A stretch of 64,000 nucleotides of DNA from Hysterangium stoloniferum (lineage: Eukaryota > Basidiomycota > Agaricomycetes > Hysterangiales > Hysterangiaceae): NCBI GenBank assembly GCA_015178975.1, contig WHVD01000006.1:992001-1056000 (forward strand). Direction: 5' to 3'. The position numbers and the translations under genes were made by a program. The first letter of the stretch is position 1. Every line of letters starts with the position of its first letter. Positions 33,662-46,000 of the stretch are shown here, piece after piece. Below the pieces are notes generated by a model. It worked only from the letters and a program-made list of their open reading frames with translations. It was not told where the DNA came from and did no database searches.

Positions 33662-33932
33662 ATGTCCACACAGCCGGCTTTATTCCAACTCCTTACAGAT
33701 GAGCATTTTGATGGAAACAAATGGTATTCCTGGAAAGAAATAGTCCTTTCTGCAGCTAATGCCAGAGAAGTACATGGTTACTTAGATGGAACTATCAGTA
33801 AACCTATCTCCTCCACAATGAGGCCAATTACTTACTGGGGTTCCACATCACCAACACTAGATGAGTGGGCACAGCATGACACATGCCAAAAGCATGATTA
33901 CCCTCAATGTTAAGAACCCACTCAGTTTTGGA
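33662..33932 (+). pseudogene. Gag N-terminus of a copia-like element (broken)
   Basis: The open frame starts with ATG and reads through LTDEHFDGNKWYSWKEIVLS, GYLDGTISKP and YWGSTSPTLDEWAQHD, the typical start of Ty1/copia gag proteins (UBN2-like). After HDT the frame breaks. A shifted frame then continues with AKSMITLNVKNPLSFGIK, as expected for gag, so a single-base indel near 33885 is likely. The gene ends where desaturase sequence is joined. Confidence 0.7.
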
Positions 33933-34411
33933 ATCAAGGCTCACTCTACAATAGCACGCCTTCCCACAAGACTTCCGCAGTGGTCGCGATTGGAATGATT
34001 GGGACCCCTTTAAATGGGCGATTTTCTTCCTTTATAAGGTGGGACTGGTAAAATCTCTCAAGCGTGCTCCCGACGAGGATGTGGAATTCGCCATGGACTA
34101 TATGCGGCGCAAGAAAGGGGGAGTCCATCATGACGGTGAACCTTATTCGGTGGACAAGCAAGAGAAAGAGTTTGGAGAATGGACCGGTCCTGTATGGAGT
34201 CGCATCAAAGCTGAAGAACATGTTAAGCAAGCATGCGGCAAATGTTTCGTATTCGTCAACGATTATTTGGTGGATGTCACAGCCTTCATGAAGGAACATG
34301 TGAGATCGTTTTTTATTTGTTAAACGATTCGTGTAACCTGCATATCTAGGTGGGAGGCGCAAAGATCCTTCGCACCTACTCCATTCGGGGCGAGGGCGAG
34401 GATTTCAACTT
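33933..34411 (+). pseudogene. Desaturase 3' fragment A
   Basis: Nearly identical to the 3' part of desaturase copy 2. It starts in the intron just after the 3-nt exon, contains the full 345-nt exon (33955-34299; HAFPQDF to MKEH), the intron, and the start of the last exon up to GEDFNF. It then joins fragment B. It lacks all upstream exons, so two His boxes are missing. Confidence 0.85.
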
Positions 34412-35225
34412 TGGTAAAATCTCTCAAGCGTGCTCCCGACTCGGATGTGGAATTCGCCATGGACTATATGCGGCGCAAGAAAGGGGGAGTCCATCATGAC
34501 GGTGAACCTTACTCAGTGGACAAGCAAGAGAAAGAGTTTGGAGAATGGACCGGTCCTGTATGGAGTCGCATCAAAGCTGAAGAACATGTTAAGCAGGCGC
34601 GCGGCAAATGTTTCGTATTCGTCAACGATTATTTGGTGGATGTCACAGTCTTCATGAAGGAACATGTGAGATCGTTTTTTATTTGTTAAACGACTCGTGT
34701 AACCTGCATATTTAGGTGGGAGGCGCAAAGATCCTTCGCACCTACTCCATTCGGGGCGAGGGAGGATTTCAACTTCCAAGACGTCACCTGGGCCTTCCAG
34801 AGCTTTAACAATCATACCAGAATCGCACGAAAGTGAATGCGAGATCTAGCTGTCGCCAAAGTTCTTTCTGTATGAGTCCTTCGACAGGCATAGTTCATAA
34901 TTAGAATAGACACCAGTTTCTTTCAAAAGAGCCGGTGGTCGAGATTGGTCTGGCTATTATGCGTTTATACCACTAGTTATCGCACGTGAAGATACTTACT
35001 AGATTCTTCCACAAGATCAGAGTTAGTGTGGATTGAGATAACGAGGAGAAGCGGGGCAACCAGATAATTATTCTTTTGTGCCTAAGAAAGAGACGCTCTG
35101 GACGAGCTTACATAAATACATGATCATCAAATCCTAAAATGGCCGACGTCCCCGTTATTGAAACTGCACATATACTTACAATCCACCCTGTCCAGATGTT
35201 TGATAACTAAAGGAAATGTACTTGG
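34412..35225 (+). pseudogene. Desaturase 3' fragment B plus 3' flank
   Basis: A second copy begins inside the 345-nt exon at LVKSLKRAP. It contains the following intron and the whole last exon, which has a 3-bp deletion in the GEGED region and changed residues such as APDSDVEF. About 350 bases of the 3' flank of copy 2 follow, with an ~85-base insertion near 35000-35090. Not translatable as a desaturase. Confidence 0.82.
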
Positions 35226-35559
35226 ATTAATTGGTACATAGTCTAAAAGGAATTACTTGATATGTGAACAATACCCAATGTGCTTCTCCAAGCGTCATTT
35301 TAGACTTCAAATACTTAGTGAAGTAATATAAAATGAGTAATGTTTATCATTCCCCAAATATCCGGCGGAACAAAAACTTCTGGTAGTTGTTGTAGTTTGT
35401 TTGTTCCCAGGAGTTGGGATCCGATCATCACAAATGTGACATTTAGCTACTGAGTCACGTGATGAACCGCCTAGTACTCTTCCACACACTACTGAGCTAT
35501 TGATCATACTAGTTCTCTGTTTCTTTTTCACCTTGTTGAGGGATTTAATAGTTCTATCA

Positions 35560-37684
35560 ATGAAACTGAAACGGGAGCTCGGAGCAATCGATGCACTTGA
35601 TGTTTCCGTTGACCAACCCAGACCCAAGCGGCGCAAGCGGGGGTCCTCAGTCGCGTCACCTTCAATAAACGAAGATATCGAGATGGCCAATCAAAGTGAT
35701 GGTGAAGAAGAGACAGATGAAAAGGATCAGGATTCTGTAAAGGAGTTAGGCATGAAAATATGGAATATTCTAAAGAACGCAAAGGGAAAAGAGTGAGTCG
35801 AGACGGTCAGTGTTTTTGCTCAATGCTTAATTCTTTATTAGTGGGCGCATTCTATCTCATGATTTCATGCGGTTGCCCTCCAAACGCCAATACGCGGATT
35901 ACTACGATTTGATAAAAAGACCAGTTGCTCTTGAAGATATCAAGCAACGGTTCGATACCAACTCGTATTCTACGCTTGAGGCTGCAAAGCAGGATTTTGA
36001 CACGTGCTTCAAAAATGCCAAGAAGTACAATATGAAAGACAGCCAGATATGGAGGGATGCCAGGACTCTCCATGTACGCTTTGTGCTTTATCGTCGCTTC
36101 ATAGGCTCATTTCTCCTAGAAACTGGCAACTGCTGAGTATAAGACGCTCACAGGTACGGAGGACGACGTCGACGTTATTGGCACCGAGGGTGGTGAGGGA
36201 TCGGACGAAGATGGTGACAAGACGAAAAGTCCCAAAAGCCGTCCTGGCAGACCGACAAGTTTAACTCGTTTGATCAAATCTCGCCTGCAAAAACTTTCTG
36301 AAAAGACTGATCATGAGTAAGTGTACTGTTGTTTGTCACAAGACGTTTGTTGTTTACAAAGTCTTGTAGAGGTCGACTGCTCTCAGAGGTTTTTATGGAG
36401 CTCCCTCCTAAAAAGATTTATCCTATCTATTACAAAACGATCAAAAAATTGATGTGCTTCGATACGATTTTCGTGGGTAAAATGATTATGCTACCATAAG
36501 CAACTCACCTTTGAACACAGAAAAAAATCAAACGAAAAGAATACCCCACGGCTGGGGATTTTGCGGCTGATGTCGAACTAGTTTTCACCAACGCTTTGAC
36601 ATTCAATGAAGAGCACAGTATTATCTGGGAAGATGCTACAACGTTAAAGGTTGGAAAAATATTTTACCTTCCTGGCAAGCAAACCTACACGATTTTTTTT
36701 TAGGCTTACTTCAAACAACTTATGTCTGACCTTCCTCCGCCCTATTCGCTGCCACAATACAGCGGCACGACGCAGCCAGGTCCCCCACAAAATGGCAAGC
36801 TAAAGCTTCGAGTGCCCGTTTTGAACAATGAGATGGTTGTAGTGAATGGCTCTACTTCTTTGAAGGTAAAGTTGCCTCCTCTTGCATCCGCTTCATCCAC
36901 ACAGGGTGCTGCTGCCCAACAACAATCTGGGCAATCGACACGTCAAGCCACCTCCGCGAAGGATTCGCGCTCCCCTCAAGTGTCTGGTTCCCAACCGGCA
37001 TCTACTCAAGTGCAGAATACCTCACAAGTTACAACTCCACACCTGCGTCCTGCCACGTACTCTCATATCAATACTCTCCAGCCGCAACCCCAGTATCAGT
37101 ATCATTCCCAGCCGGCATCTCAGCCACAGTCTACAAGTCATTCGATATCGCCATCTCCACTGCCATCTACACCCGCATCTAATATTGTGTTCGATCATCC
37201 GCTTCGGTCGATCACATTGAGAACGCTGCCTTTAGGACGAACTTTGCGGCTCGACTCTTCGGAGGGCGTACGGACGTGGGTATTGAGACTTGGTAAAGGC
37301 GAGTTGACAGTCGATATTCGTGATGTGAGGTTCTTTGAGGTAGAAGAAAGTGATGAGGAGGAACAGGATGATGAAGAGGCGACGAGGAATGATGATGACA
37401 ATGGCGAAGCGAAGAAGGGTGATAAAGTCAATGGGGAGGCGAAGAAGAGTGACGAAGTCGATGAGGAGGCGGAGAAGGGCAGTGAAGTCAATGGCGAGGC
37501 TAAAGCAGAGGTTATCGTAAAGGCTAATGGGCTGCCTGTCAATGCTAAAGTGCCCAATCAAAAGGAGGGAGAGGGAGTATGGGAAGTTACAGAACTTAAG
37601 TCTGGGACCAATATCCTAGAAGTGGGGGAGAAGGCTGGCGAAATTTGGAAGATAGTTTTACAGCGGATTGGTACGAAAGGGTAG
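35560..37684 (+). CDS. RSC4: RSC chromatin-remodelling subunit, tandem bromodomains (RSC4-like)
   Basis: Subunit of the RSC remodeller that reads acetyl-lysine on histones in the nucleus. Exons: 35560-35792, 35842-36073, 36120-36316, 36370-36472, 36521-36649, 36704-37684; 1875 nt, 624 aa, phases consistent. Bromodomain 1 (about residues 60-155) includes FMRLPSKRQYADYYDLIKRP and FKNAKKYN with the acetyl-lysine Asn. Bromodomain 2 includes FMELPPKKIYPIYYKTIKK and VFTNALTFNEEHS. A Pro/Gln/Ser-rich linker follows, and then a C-terminal fold containing an acidic Lys/Glu repeat (GEAKKGDKVN, GEAKKSDEVD). The start is the first ATG after an in-frame open stretch. Confidence 0.85.
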
Positions 37685-37779
37685 TCCTCGGGCATTTTCT
37701 AGCTATTGGTGTCTATCCAGTAATTAATTGTATTGCGAGTGTATATTAAAGAAATGTGCTGATAATGGTTTGTAAGGTA

Positions 37780-39779
37780 TCAAGTGGCAGGTGGATTGTC
37801 TGAGTGTCGCTCAAAGGCAGCCCTATCATCTTTGTCATCATCTCCGTCTTCGTCATCGTCCGAGGCATCCTCAGGTACATAGCGCTGATAACGGCCATCC
37901 GTCTCCCCTATACTCTCTAGATATCGACGTAAGAGCTCCTCTCGATCTGGCTGGTGAACTTCCCAACCTTCGGAGCCTCTCCGAACTAATGGTGCATTTG
38001 GACGGTCCTCATACTCGTCAGAGGAAGAACGTTGAGATGACGTCGAAGAAAGTCTTCTTAGATCGTTTGTCGTCTGGTATGCAGGGTGGTACGGCGGTAC
38101 ATTTGACCGGCCGCTTTTGAAACGATTGTAAGTATTCGAGGGCTGCAGATTCGGATTGATGCCATCGCCGTAAGTCCAGGGAGAGATGTCTTGGGTAAAA
38201 TCGTGCGCAGGTCCAGTGTACTCTTCTATTTTGTATGGATCCTCCGGTGGCCATACCTCTTGCGATTTCGGATCTGTAGAGATAATGTTCGTGTTAGCTA
38301 ACAATTTCACAACTTATTGAGACAAGTGCACGAGAAGAACAAGGACTGGTAGGGAGTATAATGAGCAATATGATCTGTCGCTTCAATAATACCCACTTCG
38401 GTTCGTTACACTTCCAAGAACCGCTCGCTATCTATGTCTTTAACATAGTGTCGCTCGCGGAGGGGTAGATCTTCGACATCATGATGTCTGTCACGATGAA
38501 ATTCGATCCATTTACCTTCGCCATCTGCTATTTTAAACTTCAATCCGCTCGAGGTCTCTTTGATCGGGAAGGGCCAGTACAATACTGATCGACCAAAGAC
38601 GGAATACACATTTTCTAGAACACCGAGATTCTGTCCAATATGTAAGGTAGTGAAGACAGGGTCAGCTGTGAAACATACATAGGGAAATTTAATCTAAATA
38701 ATTGTGTCAATAAAATAGTAATCTGAAGTCGCAGCCTGACATACTTCTCTGATTTTGCCACGCCGTATTAAGGTTGCAACTGTGTCCTTTTCCCAGCCTT
38801 CAATGGTCGTTGTGTTGGTTAGTAAGCAATATATATGATACATGCTGTCAGGATGGTCGAGTTAGCCACCGCTTCGTAATGAAATATGAGCCATTTACCT
38901 GAAGCCACCGACCGCCAATAAAACGGGTACACAGGCAACATAGTTCAATATAATGAAGACAAGTTCTCTGACGGAAGGTTCAATCTGTATTATATATGAT
39001 CAGTGGTAATAACTGATACAGGTGTCTTGAGGCATTGCCTACCCAATAACCGTGTTGTCTACTATACGCATTAAACACGCGCGTGGTGAGCATCCAGATG
39101 TGGTAAATACAAGAAATGTCCACATAAATAAGGAACCGCAAAAAGTGCGCATAGTTGAAGTGTCCTACGCAATTATTTATCCAAGGACAGTGGTGATCTG
39201 CCACGGTTGGTATTGGAGTTACACCCGGGCTCAAAAAAGCATGAAGCTCACCCATGCGCAGAATACATCTAACCTTCTGTAATCAGCCTACAAATTGAAT
39301 CAAGGCTAATGACGAACCGTTTGCATTGCCGACAATGATGAGCTCGAGGAGGTTTGTAGTTATCGCATGTCCGGCAATATCTCGGTCCTCCTGTTAGCTT
39401 CTTCACCTCGATATCGTCACCCTCTGGCTTCTGTAATACACAGACATTCGATTTCAGGAATTGCCAACGAATAGGCGGAATAGACACGCACCCATCTATG
39501 TGGTACACTTCCTGGTTCTGTCATAACACATTTGAAGTAGTTCAAATACAATAGCCCGATCAGCAAGCTAAAAACATGAACACCACATACGAATGGATGA
39601 ATCAACACACGGACGTACTTAAAAGGAACCAACAGCTTGAGAAGGTCTATGGATATCTCTGAACCATACCATGGATATATAACGAATACTTGGACCGAGT
39701 ATGCAATGAATGCAATTAGAAGAGTCGTGCCGGTCACCCATATTCGTCCGGCGGTGCTGTAGTTTCGAGCGGTGGTCAT
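37780..39779 (-). CDS. PFA4: DHHC palmitoyltransferase, PFA4-like
   Basis: Protein S-acyltransferase of the ER/Golgi membrane; PFA4 in yeast palmitoylates chitin-synthase chaperone Chs7. Exons (complement): 39619-39779, 39492-39567, 39318-39430, 39252-39268, 39043-39197, 38899-38984, 38745-38844, 38679-38693, 38516-38630, 37780-38273; 1332 nt, 443 aa. The Cys-rich domain reads [17 protein letters not shown], then [20 protein letters not shown] with the catalytic DHHC. Four membrane segments flank it. A TTxE motif is present (TTTIEGWE). The C-terminus is acidic and soluble. The last intron (38274-38515) is 242 nt, much longer than the rest, and is open for 34 codons at its start. Confidence 0.85.
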
Positions 39780-40067
39780 TCCTTGCCTCCGATCTTCTGA
39801 TGAACGAGTGAAGTCTATGGTTGCAGATAATAAGTAATGGGTAAATGTACGCGACGGGAGGGGCGCGGGAATAAAAGTAGAAGAACAGCCTTAAGGCTTG
39901 TGGTGCCACATGTACTACATGCTACCTCTCGCAGTGACTGCGGTTTGACCACAATGACCGCGTCTCCATTAAGCTGGGAGGCTGACGGACATGTATACAA
40001 TATTATTGGTTAAAAATACATGGGGGGTTAATTCGCGTGGTATCTAATGTATTTTGTGTTCCTGCAT
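39780..40067. other. Short intergenic region, PFA4 to EF-Ts
   Basis: About 290 bases between two minus-strand genes; the part next to 39779 must hold the PFA4 promoter. No named element seen. Confidence 0.4.
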
Positions 40068-41150
40068 CTATAACGCCTCGCCAACTTCCCATCGCGCAAA
40101 CTCAGCCACGTTGACTCCCTGCATCTCACTGTCATCGGGGTCGACTTCGGTCATCTTGTGCTCGTCCGACCAATCCTTTAAACACTGTGCCACGGTTTGC
40201 CCGCCTGAGGTGGCTAGCATATCGAAGGACTGGTGATAAAGGACGTCCTCGCCCTCTCCAGAGACATTCTTGGGGCGCATTCCGACGATCTGTCTCGCCA
40301 GTCCACGTTCTAGAGTCCCCAGGTCGCTCTCAAATGTAGAATTTTCAAATAATTCACCAAGGCGCGAAGGTGGCGCAGCTCGAAGGGCTATGGCAACCAA
40401 TGCGCCAATCCTGCCTTGAGCTTCCATCGCCACTGTACTGTTTGGGAAGGATGTCGGGAGTGAACCATGCATGTAGCCGGCTGCTCGCAGACCGAGACCG
40501 GAAGCTATGGGCATGGCGCTGTGTACGAACGAAGCAGCCCGACGGAGCTGGATGTTTTCTCCTACCGCGACCATTAAATCGCGAACAGCTTCTGCGACAG
40601 TCATCGGCTTGTCTTCATTCCCAGCGCGGATGAGTGGCGCATTTTCTAGGTATGATAATTCCACGGGACAGATAAACGGCTGGGAATCGTAATCCGCCAA
40701 AAGTGGCGGCTCTGCCAAAAATGCAGCTGTGAAGGCAACATCTCGGGCAAGGTTTTGGAATAATTCATTCCGACCTACGAAGTCGGTCTCGCAGTTGAGC
40801 TCGATCATGGCAGCCCGGACGCGCATACTCTTTACCGTATTGGACGTCCCTCTACTCAGCACGGAGAGACCAATTAAGCCTTCTCCTGCAAAGCGGTTAC
40901 CAATCTTCTCTACCTTCCGCTGACCTGTGGCGACTTTATCCTTCTGTAGCCACTCCAAAGCAACGGAAACATCTCCATTGGAGGCGGTGAGGGCCTCTCG
41001 GGCTTTTTGGATAGATACAGTCGTGAGTTTTCTGAGCTCTGCGACAAGTTTTAATGAGGCATGAGATGGTGGTGAAGACGACGAATGTCGGACCAAGTTG
41101 AGGCCGGAACGAGATAAATATCGCGGGATTGAGCAGTACACCAGGTTCAT
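40068..41150 (-). CDS. TSF1: Elongation factor Ts, mitochondrial
   Basis: Nucleotide exchange factor for mitochondrial EF-Tu. A single exon, 360 aa from the ATG at 41150. The N-terminus (YLSRSGLNLVRHSSSSPPS) is basic and Ser-rich, a likely mitochondrial presequence. Next is the UBA-like domain LVAELRKLTTVSIQKAREAL followed by ALEWLQKD, then the EF-Ts core with IELNCETDFVGRNELF. The length and motifs fit the family. It is one of the few intronless genes here. Confidence 0.92.
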   Translation of the reverse strand: MNLVYCSIPRYLSRSGLNLVRHSSSSPPSHASLKLVAELRKLTTVSIQKAREALTASNGDVSVALEWLQKDKVATGQRKVEKIGNRFAGEGLIGLSVLSRGTSNTVKSMRVRAAMIELNCETDFVGRNELFQNLARDVAFTAAFLAEPPLLADYDSQPFICPVELSYLENAPLIRAGNEDKPMTVAEAVRDLMVAVGENIQLRRAASFVHSAMPIASGLGLRAAGYMHGSLPTSFPNSTVAMEAQGRIGALVAIALRAAPPSRLGELFENSTFESDLGTLERGLARQIVGMRPKNVSGEGEDVLYHQSFDMLATSGGQTVAQCLKDWSDEHKMTEVDPDDSEMQGVNVAEFARWEVGEAL

Positions 41151-41357
41151 AACCAAAGGAATTACCAAACCCAGAATTTCTTCAGCTTACGTAAGGCATG
41201 GATTGACGATCAAAAGTTAGAGTTGTTCAGCCACTTCCCACGAAGGCTTATGGGAATTCCTGACAAGTATGTTTTATTTTACTGTATATTGAACAGCAAA
41301 TATCCATTTTTTTCTCTCCGAGCCATGGACTCTCGACAGTGACTTAGCACTTGGTGT

Positions 41358-41911
41358 TTATCGTAGTCTTTGCTTCGCACCCCGACCACTAGGCGCAGAA
41401 ATTTGGCGCAACAGATACCGTAATACACCCCCCGCCTTCGCCCGATCCAGAGGAAATATTCTGCCGTTTAGCGTATACTCGCTCAAGGCTCGCTCACTGG
41501 GAAAGCGGTTGATTGGTTTTCTGCTTATAGTCGCATCGACCAAGTCGACGATGTTCACGAACACCCCTTTGACTTTCTGGCGCTATGGTCAATCAAATTA
41601 AATGCCAGAACTGGAACAATGCGTACTTTACGACATGCGCTGATAGTGTCTGGGACAAGGTTTATCTGCAATAGAACACAAAATGATTGCCAGACATTTA
41701 TATCATTGACATTCGTGCCATATATGAGATTAAACTGTTCTGTGGCTGCGGTCTGTAGTAGTCTGTACGCTTTTGCTCTTGGTTTGCCGTTTCTTCCCCA
41801 TCGTCTGGCCTCAGCCAATCTTTCGAATTCCTCCGGGAATGAATTCGAACTGTCGTAGTCGAATCTTACATAGTTCGCAAAGAAAGCCTCGATAGGACCA
41901 CGTTTCGCCAT
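41358..41911 (-). CDS. Conserved-looking small fungal protein of unknown function
   Basis: Exons (complement): 41627-41911 and 41358-41582; 510 nt, 169 aa. The intron (41583-41626) is 44 nt and phase 0. The N-terminal part has aromatic-rich GPIEAFFANYVRFDYD and a regular helical pattern, then VWQSFCVLLQINLVPDTISA, a VFVNIVDLVDA segment and a basic tail. I recognise the general pattern as a widespread fungal hypothetical but cannot name a function. No signal peptide or TM segment is seen. Confidence 0.6.
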
Positions 41912-43000
41912 AGCGAGAATTCTGCTGGGTGTATAGCACCTTGGAACTGTGCTTCCATGTCAGCAGGAATTGACGTTCTTCGGTAGACAGACACGCACAG
42001 TAGAAGTGGGATTGGGGATTTTTAACCTGCAGAATTGATGCTTCACAAGCGGAATAGTTATAGCATGGCGAATGTAGGCTGCGGGCAGCGCTTTTGCTTC
42101 GTGGTTAGCTTTTTTTTCGATATTAAGCCTGCCTTCTAATCCCCCACCTAACTCAAGGCGTCATTCTTGAAACCCTTCATTCGCCCCACCTCCGCAGTTT
42201 CGCACACGAAGACCCGCCTCACGCACCGCCACGATCGTGTCGTCGAAATCGTCTTGTATTTCTCGTTGAGTGGCCTTCTTGAGTTCCACGTTCACTCAAG
42301 CGTAATTTATGCATATGAATCTCCTAGGATTTACGTGGCGTACTGTTAGCAATTATATCATACCCCTTAATGTGATTGACAAGGCGACATCTCTGTTTTT
42401 GTTTACTCAAGCCCATCACCATCTCACTCTACTTCTTTTAATAGTACATCTGCCAATCTTACACCGCGGAGCGCAAGAGTAGAATTCATATCTAAATCCA
42501 ACAAACAGAAACCGAATGCGGGTGGATAGTCATGAATTCACTATTACAACACTCAGTTGACTTGCACGCCGATGCCATGTGAAGATTCAACAATCAGTTG
42601 ACTTGCACACCCTTGGACCTGGCAATGCATGGCTTCCATTTACATTCGTGCCAAGGCTCTGACTCCTGTGGTAGTTTGTTTTTACATGCGTGATCGAAGT
42701 GTAAATGCGGAGTGGGACGTGTTATGATAGTACAGAAGATACCCAATACATGAAAAAAATCCCATTGTCATTCCCCATTCGATACTTGCAGTGAGGCAAC
42801 AGCACACAGAGATGGGTATCCTGGACATCAAAACCTACTATGTAAAACATTTCATTATGAGCAAAACTAAAATGTTCGAAAAACGATGTGTCGTGATAGC
42901 ATTCAAATGAGAGACGACAGGATTAAACGACTAGTCCAAGGAGTGTTCGGAAGTTTGATGCATCATTATAAACATACAGGAACGTCAACATAAATTTACC
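41912..43000. other. Intergenic region upstream of the small protein gene
   Basis: About 1.1 kb without a supported gene. A 14-base word CAGTTGACTTGCAC occurs twice, at about 42552 and 42595, 43 bases apart. Otherwise unremarkable. Confidence 0.45.
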
Positions 43001-46000
43001 TCATCTCCCTCCATCACGATATTGGTATATGTTCGGAGCCGCAGCACCAGGAGGCAACGATGATGCAGGTGAGCTGCGGGAGTAACGATTGGCACCACTC
43101 GGTGGCGGATTTTGTTGCGACGCTCTCCTGGCCTGAGGTCTTGCAATCCGTCGCACACCTTCTGGACCAGGAACAGGTCCGTTATCCGCAAGGCTTACAC
43201 CCCGTCCGCCTCTATCACCACGGCTAGGAACAAATGCGGTGGCGCTGTTGGGCTCATCATACTCTGAATTGAAAGCATAGGGCTCCTCGTAGCTTGTTGC
43301 AGCCTGGGCTGCCAGTGGCTCTGAATACCGATAGGGGTTCTGGGTCTCTCCTGGATATTGCGATGAGAGTGTTCCTTGGCGGAGAACGCCTCCCATACGG
43401 GTCATGTGTGATTCGATAGACGACTGGTTTGGAACAGGCTGGGAATATGCTTGTTCATAAGAATTATCGTCTAGTTGGTAATCGGCATGGGGTATTAACC
43501 GCTGATGTGAACTGTCCGGGCCACCTTGCACAAACGTATCTTCACTGGAGCGCGAAGGGCTCATATTGGGCACTGGCGAGCTAGAGTTGGGGCCAGAGCC
43601 ACGACCTAAAGGTGCAGGTAAATGAAGTAGAGGCGCTCGTCCATAGCCGTTGGATGAATCTGCTTCGAAACCACCTGCCCCGTAGCCAGCCAGCGGCGGA
43701 GTAAACGTTTCAACAGTAGAGACCATAGAGAAGCGGTTGTTATTCTCCTCGGCACTTTAATAATAACGTCTGTCAATATAACTACGAAGGGAATATAAGA
43801 AAAACCATACCGCTTAGGGGAATTAGAACGGTCATAATACACAGAATCCCGCGAGTTACTCCCGCTCTTCCACCGCCTATCCCGCTCGAACTCGGCCCAG
43901 CGTTTCATAACAATATGCGACGAGTCAAACTCGCCCTCCTTGTCACCGTGATTCTTGCCTTCACCTCCAGAGATCTTTCGTGTCTGACCCCACGAGAAAT
44001 CGTCAAAGTGCCAGAATGCATAAGCAGGGAGGACGAAATTCCATATTGGCAGGGAAAGCAAATAGATAAACATCCATCCAACGTACGCAATCTTGCGCGA
44101 TGTCAGCACGATAAGAAGACCGGGAAGACCGAGAATAATGCCAAGGAGGACAAGTGGAATGGTGGTATTCTGGTGGCCTGGTATAATGGAAATGACGACA
44201 AGATAAATAGTGAACGAGATGGCAGCGGGAAGCACCAATGTACCCATGAGTTCCATGAACACAACAAATTGCATGGAGAAACAGAATGTGCCACAAAGAT
44301 CGCGAACGAAGAGTAGCTCTGCTAAATTGTGAACTGTTGAATTGATCCATCGACGACGCTGCGAAAGGAGAACGCCAAAAGTGTCCGGTACGATCGTCTT
44401 GCACACAGCCTGAGGACAAAACATCATCTTCCGCTTGGGGAAGGTCTTGAGCATCAGTGTCGTCAAATAACGATCCTCTCCGAGAAGAAGTAAGTTTTTC
44501 TTGTGTAATGTGTCGACAATGTTCTCCGAGTAGTGTTCAATAATATCGGGGTTAGCAAGGACGGGTACCCAGTAGCCTTGTGTGCCTTTGGGAGCCTTGA
44601 CACGGTACATGCTGAAGCAACCAGGCAAACATGTAACACCACCAAACATAGACTCGAATGCCTTCGTAAGATGATGCGAAATGTAGTACTCGAAGACTGA
44701 AAAGATATCAGCCTATGCACATAGGTTGGATGATTACTATGCTCACCTTGAATCATCGTTACCCACGTCTCCGCCTTGTTCGCAATTTTCGTCTCCCCAC
44801 ACAAACCCATAATTTCCTCGTCATGCGCCATACATGCCGCCATTCGTGTCAAAGAATCCGGGAAAACCTTCGTATCAGCATCTACGCAAAGCACATACTC
44901 ATATCTGTCGGGACTAATGCCAGTCACTCGCCATATCGCATTAAAGAATTCGTATTCCATAGTCGTCATCCGTTCGTCAAACATCACTTTTTGCAGGAAG
45001 GCCATGAGGACGATCTGCGAATCACGCTTTCCACGGTTACCAGGCTTGGGCTCGTTAATCTCGAGCGGGTTTCCGCACTTGGCAACGAGTACCATAGGTA
45101 CTCGTTGCTGCTTTGACATCTCGACGCTGTTGTCATTATAATCATAGAAACCAGCATACACCTTAGCCATGTTATGCCGCTTGTGTCCATCGGCAATTGC
45201 TACATAAGAATGAGGTTCAACGTCGGCGGGATGGACGATAAACTCCTTCATCATCGATAATAATATATCGGGAGTTGTACGGGTATTTCCAGATCCTTTG
45301 ACCATGCCGTCTGCGATAACCAAGATGAGCTTGTGGGAATTAGGATAATCTGTGGTGGCGAGGGAATCAAGGGTTGTGCGTAGACCTTCAACAGACTCAG
45401 AATATGCAGTGACAAGGCATATCGTGTGAGCAAGAGGAAAGTTGAAAGGTTCGTAATCAGCCGGCGGTTGTGGTACAACATTGTGCAGTGGAAATGGGCA
45501 AGAAGATAAGGAAGGGTCCGAGGTTGAATGGCGTCCGGCCTCGGACTTGTCAGCGAGCGAGGTCGATGACCGCGATCCACGACCGCCGTAAGCAGAGAGC
45601 TCCGGAGGTGACAAGTGCAAGGGTGTCTTACCACCAAACCCAGGTTGTAATGTATTACGTCGAAAGCTGACATCAGAAACACTGTATGTGGTGGCAGGTC
45701 GCCCACCCTTTAGGCCAGAATCTTTAGTGAATCGACTAGTGACTGGGAGGAATGCATTGCTCTTTCGGACGTTTTGCTTGTGGAGTTTTTCACTCGGAAC
45801 ATCCTTGTGTACGGTAGGACGGTATCGGCCAGGGGCAGGGCGGTAAATGTCCTCTGTCCAGTTCTCAATTTCAGCAGCGCGTTGCATACGTTGTGCGTAT
45901 GTTTCACGCTTAAAAGACCCAAGACGCCATGAAACAAACCAGCCGAAAATGACAGCCATAGCGAAACGAATAGCAACGACACCAATAATGAAAACGAGCG

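Larger units (their letters stand above)
31282..33932 (+). mobile_element. Truncated copia-like (Ty1) LTR retroelement remnant
   Basis: This AT-rich block of about 2.65 kb carries no host gene. A candidate long terminal repeat runs from TGTTAGGA (31282-31289) to its perfect inverse TCCTAACA (33463-33470). A ~190-base leader and a gag-like N-terminus at 33662 follow. The element stops abruptly inside gag, where desaturase-derived sequence begins at about 33933. No pol, integrase or second LTR is present. The assignment rests mainly on the gag motif and the inverted ends; an LTR of ~2.2 kb would be unusually long, so its bounds are uncertain. Confidence 0.5.

Noticed and set aside
34039-34689. 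Desaturase-like ORFs as independent genes
   Set aside because: They are fragments of the large cytochrome b5-containing exon without the catalytic half.
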